The notes under the pieces are model-generated. The model searched no databases and had not been told where the DNA came from. It worked only from the letters and a program-made list of their open reading frames with translations. A DNA stretch of 12,367 nt from NCBI GenBank assembly GCA_049699975.1, contig JBNAWB010000103.1, positions 1-12,367 on the forward strand. The letters are read 5' to 3'. The stretch is from CAZAGD01 sp049699975. GTDB lineage: Bacteria; Desulfobacterota; SM23-61. Positions 8,021 through 12,367 of this stretch are shown piece after piece. The translations under genes were made by a program, and so were the position numbers. Positions within the stretch are counted from its first letter, which is position 1, and every line of letters starts with the position of its first letter.

Positions 8021-8060
8021 TTAATAAAATTTTAAACGATTTTTTAAAAGCTTTTATTAA
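8021..8060. repeat. 16-bp AT-only inverted repeat upstream of cheW
   Basis: Bases 8021-8036 pair fully with 8043-8060 apart from a two-base GC bulge at 8050-8051: nine pairs, then seven, around a 6-base loop (8037-8042). A run of six T begins two bases after the stem. It could act as a second terminator for the kinase transcript or as an AT-rich protein-binding site. The rest of the 264-bp gap between kinase and cheW holds nothing I can name. Confidence 0.4.
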
Positions 8061-8148
8061 AGTTTTTTGGTATTGCTCCGAAAAAATAAACAGAAAATTA
8101 GAATCTAAAGACAATAAGAGCTAAATAATTGGTTAATGGACAAACGGG

Positions 8149-8640
8149 GTGAATCATACGATAAAGTCGATTACAAACCACGAAGAGAAGTATCTTACCT
8201 TTTCATTGGCTGGCGAAGAGTATGGGGTTAGGATATTAAAAGTAAAAGAGATTATTGGGATGATGCCCATCACTCCCCTTCCTAAAACCCCTAGGTTTGT
8301 TAGAGGAGTTATCAATTTACGAGGAAAAGTCATTCCTGTTATTGATCTTAAAGTAAAGTTTGGCCTGCAGGAAGCCGAACCTATTGAAAAAACATGTATC
8401 ATCGTTATGGAGATACAAAGGAAAAAAGAAGCTATATCGATGGGGATTATGGTCGATTCTGTTTCCGAGGTGATTAGCATAAAAGCGAGTGACATTGAGG
8501 CGGCTTCAAATTTTGGCTTCGTAGAGGGTAATGATTATATTCAGGGCATGGCTAAGCTTAACGGAAGAGTAAAGATTTTACTTAATATCGAGAATATTCT
8601 TTTGCCCAGAGGAAATGGAGTTGCAGACGAAGAAGCATAG
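8149..8640 (+). CDS. cheW: chemotaxis coupling protein CheW
   Basis: CheW bridges chemoreceptors and the CheA kinase in the cytoplasmic receptor array. The 163-residue product is a single CheW (SH3-like) domain of normal length. The opening YLTFSLAGEEYGVRILKVKE covers about 17-36. Then come IIGMMPITPLPKTPRFVRGV and INLRGKVIPVIDL, the classic CheW block including the conserved R-G-x-x-x-P-V pattern. The C-terminal half has VDSVSEVISIKASDIE and the terminal helix. The start is GTG at 8149: an in-frame stop lies five codons upstream and no better-placed ATG exists. No properly spaced Shine-Dalgarno precedes it; a GGGG run abuts the start, so translation may be weak. The gene lies 92 bp upstream of the chemoreceptor, and the two are probably transcribed together. 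No cheA, cheY, cheB or cheR is in the window. This pair is probably a receptor/coupler outpost feeding a chemotaxis core encoded elsewhere. Confidence 0.94.
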   Translation: MNHTIKSITNHEEKYLTFSLAGEEYGVRILKVKEIIGMMPITPLPKTPRFVRGVINLRGKVIPVIDLKVKFGLQEAEPIEKTCIIVMEIQRKKEAISMGIMVDSVSEVISIKASDIEAASNFGFVEGNDYIQGMAKLNGRVKILLNIENILLPRGNGVADEEA

Positions 8641-8700
8641 TTGATTATCCAGACCTTGTTTTAACATAAAATGCTAATTGAGAGGCAACGTTCTTTTTAG

Positions 8701-8723
8701 CCTTTTTAAGCATAAAAAGGAGG
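8701..8723 (+). promoter_or_regulatory. hairpin partly masking the chemoreceptor Shine-Dalgarno
   Basis: CCTTTTT (8701-8707) is perfectly complementary to AAAAAGG (8714-8720), with a 6-base loop. The Shine-Dalgarno AAGGAGG (8717-8723) starts inside the 3' arm. The AT-rich 7-bp stem would melt easily, so it could modulate translation, for example with temperature. It could also be an incidental by-product of an A-rich Shine-Dalgarno region. Confidence 0.35.
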
Positions 8724-8732
8724 AGAAGAGAG

Positions 8733-10688
8733 ATGAAGATGTTAGGAAAAGGGATACAGCGTAAGTTGGTTGTATCTTTTTTGTTGGTGGGGATCATACC
8801 TGTGGCCATAATGGGCTATTTGAATTATTTTAAATCGGCAAGTGTCATCCTGGAGCAGGTGCAGGCGCAGATTCAAAAAATGGTTAAAGAAGAAATAGAA
8901 CAATTGGATGCCCTCATGATGGTCTATAAAATACAGGCGGATCATTTGCCGATGGCTTTCAAAACGGTGATTAATTATTTAGAGGTGGGAATGGAAATTG
9001 ATGAGGGAACGAAAGATGCTACCAGGAAGGATCTGGATAAAATAATGCAGAGGTACCCTGCCATTCGGAAAATTGCCATTTATGACACCAAGGGGAACGA
9101 ACGGATTTCTATCTTGAGGGGGGGCGAAAAAAGTACCTCAGGTAAGAATGAAGCGGGTAGTTCCTGGTTTCAGCAGGCATTGAGCAGTAAAGAAGCGTTC
9201 GTTGGGGATATGTTTTTATCAAAAGAGATTAATGAGCCGGTGTTGGTGGTGGCCAAAGCGGAGCATGGAGATTATAAAGAGGGAGCAAAAGCGGCTGCAG
9301 TAGTTATTATGGAACTTTTTGGTAAAGAAGTGACGCCTTTTGTGAACAGAATGAAGGTTGGCAAAGATGGCTATGCTTTTATTGTGAACCGGGATGGATA
9401 TGTTGTGGCTCACCCTGACCAGACGAAGATATTTCAAATGAACATAAGTGATTATCCGTTTGGGAAGGAGATATTGCAAAAGAAAAATGGTTTAATCGAA
9501 TATGAGTGGCAGGGACAGACAAGATTAGCCTCTTACCACGAATATGCTCCTACAGGCTGGGTTCTGGTGGCCTCAGCGAATAAGGATGATATTTTAGGAA
9601 CAGTCAGGCAAATGAGAAATCTGTTTGTCGTCTTTGGCATGTTTATTGCGGGGATAGCGATGGCTGTGGGTGTATTCCTATCGATTAGGATTACAAAACC
9701 AATCCATCGGGTAATTGAGGGACTGACAGATAGCTCCGGCCAGGTGGCTTCAGCATCTGCTCAGGTTTCTTCGGCCAGCCAGTCTATGGCAGAAGGAGCA
9801 TCAGAGCAGGCAGCTGGAATACAAGAAACTTCCTCTTCAATTGAAGAGATGGCTTCCATGACTCGAAAGAATGCCGATAATGCTAATGAGGCCAACAATT
9901 TAATGATAGAAACAAGAAAGGTGGTAGAGAAAGCAAATGAAGCAATGAAAGAGCTTATTCAGTTCATGGGCGAGATTTCAACGACCTCAGATGAGACAGC
10001 CAAGATAATTAAGACGATCGATGAGATAGCTTTTCAGACTAACCTTTTGGCTCTGAATGCAGCCGTAGAGGCGGCTCGGGCTGGAGAAGCGGGGGCTGGG
10101 TTTGCCGTGGTAGCTGATGAAGTGAGAAACTTGGCTATGCGGGCGGCTGAAGCAGCCAAGAATACTGCTAGTTTAATTGAGGGGTCGGTGAAAAAAATCA
10201 AAAATGGATCCGATATTGTGAACAAGACCAATGAAGCTTTTGGCAAGGTGGCGCTTAGTTCTAAGAAGGTGGCGGAGCTAATGGCGGAGATAGCTGCAGC
10301 TTCTCAGGAACAGGCGCAGGGCATAGAGCAGATTAACAAAGCAGTAGCAGAGATGGATAAAGTGGTGCAGAAGAATGCAGCTTCAGCAGAGGAATCGGCT
10401 TCGGCAGCAGAGGAGATGAACGCCCAGGCAGAGGCCATGAAAGGTTTTGTAAATGAGTTAATTGCCTTAGTTGGCGGAAAAAATGGAAATGGATTGGGAA
10501 ACATTGTAAAATCTGCTGGCAAGGATTTCAAAGTTGAAAAGATGGGCGGCAACGGAGGAAATCGTTTAGATAAGGTAGTTTCAAAATTCGGAGGCTTAAA
10601 GAAGAAAGATAACGGTAAATTTTTTAAAAAAGAAATAGCCCCCAATGAAGTAATCCCCTTAGAGGAAAGCAGTTTTAAAGAGTTTTAA
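8733..10688 (+). CDS. methyl-accepting chemotaxis protein with dCache sensor
   Basis: A 651-residue transmembrane chemoreceptor. AAGGAGG nine bases upstream supports this ATG; an ATG two codons later is also possible. The first membrane helix is at about 12-32. An external dCache-type sensor spans about 40-290, with YDTKGNERIS, WFQQALSSKEAFVGD, and the distal DGYAFIVNRDGYVVAHPD. The second helix is at about 297-318. A full HAMP domain is not recognisable: ITKPIHRVIEGL is followed almost at once by the A/S/Q-rich signalling helix. The hairpin tip that contacts CheA/CheW lies near 433-465 (AFQTNLLALNAAVEAARAGE, GFAVVADEVRNLA). Methylation-type helices flank it, such as EESASAAEEMNAQAEAM. A flexible Gly/Lys-rich linker of about 60 residues ends in EVIPLEESSFKEF, a C-terminal tail of the kind I associate with deltaproteobacterial receptors and not the enterobacterial NWETF. 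The ligand is unknown. An intrinsic terminator follows. Confidence 0.94.
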   Translation: MKMLGKGIQRKLVVSFLLVGIIPVAIMGYLNYFKSASVILEQVQAQIQKMVKEEIEQLDALMMVYKIQADHLPMAFKTVINYLEVGMEIDEGTKDATRKDLDKIMQRYPAIRKIAIYDTKGNERISILRGGEKSTSGKNEAGSSWFQQALSSKEAFVGDMFLSKEINEPVLVVAKAEHGDYKEGAKAAAVVIMELFGKEVTPFVNRMKVGKDGYAFIVNRDGYVVAHPDQTKIFQMNISDYPFGKEILQKKNGLIEYEWQGQTRLASYHEYAPTGWVLVASANKDDILGTVRQMRNLFVVFGMFIAGIAMAVGVFLSIRITKPIHRVIEGLTDSSGQVASASAQVSSASQSMAEGASEQAAGIQETSSSIEEMASMTRKNADNANEANNLMIETRKVVEKANEAMKELIQFMGEISTTSDETAKIIKTIDEIAFQTNLLALNAAVEAARAGEAGAGFAVVADEVRNLAMRAAEAAKNTASLIEGSVKKIKNGSDIVNKTNEAFGKVALSSKKVAELMAEIAAASQEQAQGIEQINKAVAEMDKVVQKNAASAEESASAAEEMNAQAEAMKGFVNELIALVGGKNGNGLGNIVKSAGKDFKVEKMGGNGGNRLDKVVSKFGGLKKKDNGKFFKKEIAPNEVIPLEESSFKEF

Positions 10689-10729
10689 GAACTAATCGGA
10701 CTCATAACACTAATCCCTTCTTATAAAAG

Positions 10730-10762
10730 CCCCTCTCCTTAAAAAAAGGGAGGGGTTATTTT
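10730..10762 (+). terminator. intrinsic terminator after the chemoreceptor gene
   Basis: A CCCCTC-CC arm (10730-10738, one bulged T) pairs with GGGAGGGG (10748-10755). The loop is A-rich, and TTATTTTTT follows. It lies about 40 bases after the receptor stop codon and separates the cheW-receptor unit from the riboswitch transcript downstream. Confidence 0.8.
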
Positions 10763-10825
10763 TTAGTAAGAATGGTAGGAAGAGATTGCATTAAGGAAGA
10801 AAATATAAGCTTATTTTTTTCAAAT

Positions 10826-10854
10826 TTGACATAAATTTTAAAGTTTCTTTAAAA
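10826..10854 (+). promoter_or_regulatory. candidate sigma-70 promoter for the riboswitch transcript
   Basis: A perfect TTGACA at 10826-10831 is followed, 16 bases on, by TTTAAA at 10848-10853 (4 of 6 matches to TATAAT). It lies after the receptor terminator and about 60 bases before the aptamer, where a dedicated promoter is expected. The -10 element is imperfect. Confidence 0.45.
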
Positions 10855-10886
10855 AATAACCGAAATAAATAGCAGATAAGAACATA

Positions 10887-10913
10887 GGGTGGTCTAAGAA
10901 ATAAAGGCCATCC
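10887..10913 (+). other. 9-bp hairpin just 5' of the riboswitch
   Basis: GGGTGGTCT (10887-10895) pairs with AGGCCATCC (10905-10913) through seven Watson-Crick and two G-T pairs, around the loop AAGAAATAA. It ends two bases before aptamer stem P1 begins. It is not part of the known GEMM-I fold. It may stabilise the transcript or help co-transcriptional folding. Confidence 0.45.
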
Positions 10914-10915
10914 AT

Positions 10916-10999
10916 TTCGACCGACAATGCCAAACCACGAGCAATCGTGGGACGGAAAGCCACGGGTCCCTCGGGGATAGCCGGGTTGCCGAAGTCGAA
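10916..10999 (+). promoter_or_regulatory. GEMM-I (class I cyclic di-GMP) riboswitch aptamer
   Basis: The aptamer binds cyclic di-GMP and controls the downstream gene. All hallmark parts are present in order. Stem P1 is TTCGAC (10916-10921) with GTCGAA (10994-10999). CCAAACC (10930-10936) follows. The next hairpin is CCACGA-GCAA-TCGTGG (10935-10950), six pairs closed by a GNRA tetraloop. Then comes the conserved GGGACGGAAAGCC (10949-10961; the usual form is GGGACGCAAAGCC). A shortened third hairpin is built on GTCCC (10966-10970) and GGGAT (10974-10978). The 3' signature AGCCGGGTTGCCGAA (10979-10993) closes the core. Counting back from AAACC, the ligand-contacting position equivalent to Vc2 G20 is G, as expected for c-di-GMP and unlike the A of cGAMP-preferring variants. 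This alignment was done by eye. Confidence 0.93.
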
Positions 11000-11011
11000 G
11001 GGAAAAGTTAT

Positions 11012-11060
11012 AACCGGACTTCCTTATTATCACGGCGTTGGAGGTCCGGTTTTTTATTTT
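11012..11060 (+). terminator. riboswitch expression-platform terminator
   Basis: AACCGGACTTCC (11012-11023) pairs with GGAGGTCCGGTT (11040-11051), a 12-bp stem with one wobble, followed by TTTTTTATTTT. GACTTC in the 5' arm (11017-11022) is also complementary to GAAGTC (10991-10996), which overlaps the 3' strand of aptamer stem P1. This gives a mutually exclusive antiterminator. Ligand-stabilised P1 should free the arm and allow termination, so c-di-GMP is predicted to turn the gene off. Confidence 0.87.
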
Positions 11061-11104
11061 AAGAAATCTAAAATGCAAGAAGGAAATTTATAATGCTTTT
11101 ATTC

Positions 11105-11112
11105 AAAGGAGG
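11105..11112 (+). promoter_or_regulatory. Shine-Dalgarno that fixes the small membrane protein start
   Basis: AAAGGAGG lies five bases before the ATG at 11117. An upstream in-frame ATG at 11093 would place this site inside the coding region and has no comparable Shine-Dalgarno of its own, so translation most likely begins at 11117. Confidence 0.75.
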
Positions 11113-11116
11113 AAAT

Positions 11117-11344
11117 ATGCGAGATTTTTCAACTTTGGGCTGCTCAAAATCATTTGAAAAAACAACTAAAAATGTATCTCCGCCAAGAAAACTAATCGAT
11201 TATCTTCTGCTCTTCCTTATCTTCATGTTTTTTGCTGTTCCTATTACTGGCATATCAATCCATTATTATAAGTTCGGGATACCTTCCAGGCTTAATGGCT
11301 TAATTAGTTATTTGGCAATGTTGGTAAAGGAACTATTAGGTTGA
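11117..11344 (+). CDS. small single-pass membrane protein under c-di-GMP riboswitch control, unknown function
   Basis: A 75-residue protein that I do not recognise. Residues 1-27 are polar and basic (MRDFSTLGCS start, then KTTKNVSPPRK), suggesting a cytoplasmic N-terminus. One strongly hydrophobic segment at about 28-50 (LLLFLIFMFFAVPITGISI) should cross the membrane. A short tail contains a second, weaker amphipathic helix (about 58-74, RLNGLISYLAMLVKELL). There is no cleavage site typical of a secreted protein. It is the only gene following the GEMM-I aptamer and terminator, so its synthesis should respond to c-di-GMP, presumably falling as c-di-GMP rises. Chemotaxis genes lie upstream, so a role in motility or surface attachment is conceivable but unsupported by homology. 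The 3' end overlaps a convergent minus-strand gene by 37 bp, and a terminator-like hairpin follows at 11360. Confidence 0.72.
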   Translation: MRDFSTLGCSKSFEKTTKNVSPPRKLIDYLLLFLIFMFFAVPITGISIHYYKFGIPSRLNGLISYLAMLVKELLG

Positions 11345-11625
11345 ATTTGACAAAATGAAGGATGGTCTATGCATAGGCAGGTTTGAACTATCCATTTTTT
11401 GTAATCAATGATAACGCCATCTTTAAAGTTGCCAAAGACTTTTATTTTTCTGCTTAAAAAGATCTGGTCAGCCAATACTGCCGTGATAGTATCAGACTCA
11501 TCTTTATGATCGCACTTTCTTACCTTCCACCTTGGTTTTGCCGAGTCTATCCAGTTTTTCCAGCAGTCCGAAATGTTTTCAGACCCTTTAACCAAACAAG
11601 CAAGTGGCCCCATTTCGGCGATCAC
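11308..11625 (-). CDS. hypothetical protein, translationally coupled to the DUF2283 gene
   Basis: A 105-residue product of no family I recognise. Translation would begin at GTG (11625-11623), overlapping the DUF2283 stop as GTGA, a layout typical of coupled genes. The protein is rich in Trp, Cys and Lys (CWKNWIDSAKPRWKVRKCDH, later KDGVIIDYKKWIVQTCLCID), with alternating strand-like segments and five Cys. It has no signal peptide or membrane helix. The 3' end runs 37 bp into the convergent riboswitch-controlled gene, and a terminator-like hairpin of that gene falls inside it. This lowers confidence that the whole frame is genuine. DUF2283 proteins sometimes pair with small partner proteins, and this could be such a partner. 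Confidence 0.45.
   Translation of the reverse strand: MIAEMGPLACLVKGSENISDCWKNWIDSAKPRWKVRKCDHKDESDTITAVLADQIFLSRKIKVFGNFKDGVIIDYKKWIVQTCLCIDHPSFCQIQPNSSFTNIAK
11360..11400 (+). terminator. possible terminator of the small membrane protein gene
   Basis: GGATGGT (11360-11366) pairs with ACTATCC (11387-11393) with one G-T pair, followed by ATTTTTT. The loop contains the perfect palindrome CTATGCATAG. It starts 15 bases after the plus-strand stop codon, where a terminator is expected, but it also lies within the minus-strand hypothetical gene. Confidence 0.4.
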
Positions 11626-11651
11626 AAAATGGATCCATTCCGCCGATCACA
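11602..11651 (-). repeat. tandem pair of 25-bp direct repeats at the gene junction
   Basis: Two adjacent 25-base units on the minus strand (11651-11627 and 11626-11602) match at 20 of 25 positions, both opening with TGTGATCG. The first encodes the end of the DUF2283 protein (CDRRNG...). The second holds the GTGA overlap and start of the next gene. The perfect palindrome AATGGATCCATT lies at 11628-11639. It looks like a local tandem duplication that created the present stop/start junction. Confidence 0.6.
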
Positions 11652-11828
11652 TACTGGCACTATATCACCGATCAATGACAAGGCCTCCAAAATGGTTAAA
11701 CCAACCACTTCATCTCCTCTATGTCGAATGAGAATTCCATTTTTTAACATCTCTGCATCCGTGGCTTTCTGAGGTTTTTTGAAGTTTATATAGAGAACGT
11801 CCGCCGCTTTATCATAATCGATCCACAT
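11622..11828 (-). CDS. DUF2283 domain protein
   Basis: A 68-residue protein matching the small DUF2283 family, whose biochemical role is not established. The signature is clear: MWIDYDKAADVLYINFKK at the start (family pattern Y-D-x-x-x-D-x-L-Y-I), an acidic middle, KNGILIRHRGDEVVGLTILE (usual form: I-D-x-D-x-x-G-x-I-V-G-I-E-I-L), then the A-L-S-L helix. I place the start at ATG 11828, which gives the usual family length. The frame is open to 11933, but those extra 35 codons cross a GC-rich hairpin repeat and do not resemble the family. The Shine-Dalgarno is poor (AAAGAGAG very close to the ATG). The stop overlaps the next gene's GTG. DUF2283 genes are often found near toxin-antitoxin-like small genes, but I do not see DUF4258 here. 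Confidence 0.8.
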   Translation of the reverse strand: MWIDYDKAADVLYINFKKPQKATDAEMLKNGILIRHRGDEVVGLTILEALSLIGDIVPVCDRRNGSIL

Positions 11829-11873
11829 TCTCTCTTTAGCTATTAATGAGGGCATTAAACATTTTACATGCTT

Positions 11874-11925
11874 TGTCATGGCGAGCCCGAAGAGCGTGGG
11901 TCGCATCGACCCGCGAGACTGGACT
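11874..11925. repeat. REP-like GC-rich extragenic palindrome
   Basis: TGTCATGGCGAGCCCGAAG (11874-11892) resembles the widespread TGTCATTGCGAG...CGAAG type of dispersed bacterial repeat. A strong hairpin follows: CGTGGGTCG (11895-11903) pairs with CGACCCGCG (11907-11915) through nine pairs, one of them wobble, around a 3-base loop. It is far more GC-rich than its surroundings. I infer a dispersed repeat from its look; only one copy is in the window. Confidence 0.45.
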
Positions 11926-11994
11926 TCTATCAATAACCCTTAGGTTGTGGTGTAAAATATAATTTGCTCTCATTAATAAATATAGTTTCTTAAC

Positions 11995-12367
11995 TTAGTC
12001 AACAACGTCCCCTCTCCCCAATCCTTCCAACTAAAAATAATGGACATAATAAAGGAAGTTACGTTTAGCACTGTCGCAATCCCTTATTCATCAGGTCAAT
12101 CCTTCCAACCCAACAGGAGATTGCCGAGGCCTTGAGTGAGTATCTGCTCAGTCGCAATCCCTTATTCATCAGGTCAATCCTTCCAACAAGAACGACTCAG
12201 CTAAACAGTATTTTATAGAAGAAATTCGTCGCAATCCCTTATTCATCAGGTCAATCCTTCCAACAAAGAATATTTAGATTTCCGCTTTCGGGCGGAGAAG
12301 CCGTGTCGCAATCCCTTATTCATCAGGTCAATCCTTCCAACGCCAACTCTATTTCAGGCAAGGCGAT
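11995..12367 (-). CRISPR. CRISPR array, 37-bp repeats, running off the right edge
   Basis: Four identical 37-bp repeats lie at 12073-12109, 12151-12187, 12228-12264 and 12305-12341. Spacers are 12110-12150 (41), 12188-12227 (40), 12265-12304 (40) and a truncated one from 12342. A degenerate fifth repeat ends at 12031: its last 13 bases (CAATCCTTCCAAC, 12019-12031) are exact, the rest is eroded, and it is separated from the first full repeat by a 41-base spacer-sized gap. The outer erosion marks the trailer end. On the minus strand the repeat begins GTTGGAAGG and ends GGGATTGCGAC, and ATTGCGAC is a typical 8-base crRNA 5' handle. Both points indicate minus-strand transcription from a leader to the right. 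Repeat length and handle resemble type I or type III systems; the type cannot be settled without cas genes, which are not in the window. Confidence 0.96.

Noticed and set aside
10034..10645. Two minus-strand frames of 70 and 113 codons inside the chemoreceptor gene
   Set aside because: They are antisense to the conserved signalling domain and rich in Ala, Phe and Pro from reverse-complemented helix codons. They are shadows.
10921..10936. Possibility that the riboswitch is a cGAMP-preferring GEMM-Ib variant
   Set aside because: Aligned back from AAACC, the base at the specificity position (equivalent to Vc2 G20) is G, which fits c-di-GMP. The alignment was done by eye, so I would still score it with a covariance model.
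10791..11078. 95-codon minus-strand frame
   Set aside because: It lies antisense to the GEMM-I riboswitch and its terminator. The open frame is a by-product of conserved RNA structure.
11506..11772. 88-codon plus-strand frame
   Set aside because: It is the antisense shadow of the DUF2283 gene and its coupled neighbour, and it has no Shine-Dalgarno.
11829..11933. Longer 103-residue version of the DUF2283 protein
   Set aside because: The extra 35 residues cross a GC-rich REP-like hairpin, do not resemble the family, and would exceed its usual length.
11934..11994. AT-rich stretch left of the array as the CRISPR leader
   Set aside because: The adjoining repeat is the degenerate one, and the repeat handle reads on the minus strand. 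Both put the leader at the other end.

Overview
The window comes from an AT-rich bacterial chromosome (roughly 40% G+C by eye). The organism appears motile: it has a flagellar stator gene (motB), cheW, a transmembrane chemoreceptor and a c-di-GMP riboswitch. The receptor has no complete HAMP domain and ends in a VIPLEESSFKEF-type tail. That look, with the long PAS/GAF hybrid kinase and a CRISPR array whose repeat carries an ATTGCGAC handle, recalls Desulfobacterota-like or other deep-branching anaerobes. This placement is an inference and no marker gene in the window fixes it.

Layout, left to right. Positions 1-510 are mostly non-coding, with a possible gene tail ending at 151. motB (511-1398, +) follows without motA and converges, 9 bp apart, on a minus-strand pair: a PD-(D/E)XK nuclease-like gene (2565-3323) and a DUF932 phage/plasmid-type gene (1408-2391). 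That pair looks like an accessory cassette. From 3324 to 4146 I see no convincing gene, but there is a 321-bp structured element with imperfect terminal inverted repeats (3668-3988).

The plus-strand signalling block follows. A 1245-residue membrane hybrid histidine kinase (4147-7884) has the order 2 TM - PAS - GAF - GAF - PAS - PAS - HisKA - HATPase - receiver. Then come cheW (8149-8640) and a dCache chemoreceptor (8733-10688), which ends in an intrinsic terminator.

Downstream is the most interesting segment. A promoter-like site leads to a 9-bp hairpin, a clear GEMM-I (class I c-di-GMP) riboswitch at 10916-10999, an intrinsic terminator at 11012-11060, a strong Shine-Dalgarno and a 75-codon single-TM protein that I do not recognise (11117-11344). 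The terminator's 5' arm can pair with the 3' strand of aptamer stem P1, which suggests a transcriptional OFF switch. A flagellated cell would thus have a c-di-GMP-controlled micro-membrane protein immediately beside chemotaxis genes.

On the minus strand, a DUF2283 gene (11622-11828) overlaps an unrecognised gene (11308-11625) by 4 bp. A GC-rich REP-like hairpin lies just upstream of them. The window ends inside a CRISPR array (11995-12367) with four identical 37-bp repeats, 40-41-bp spacers and a degenerate outer repeat on the left. This implies minus-strand transcription from a leader beyond the right edge. No cas genes lie in the window.
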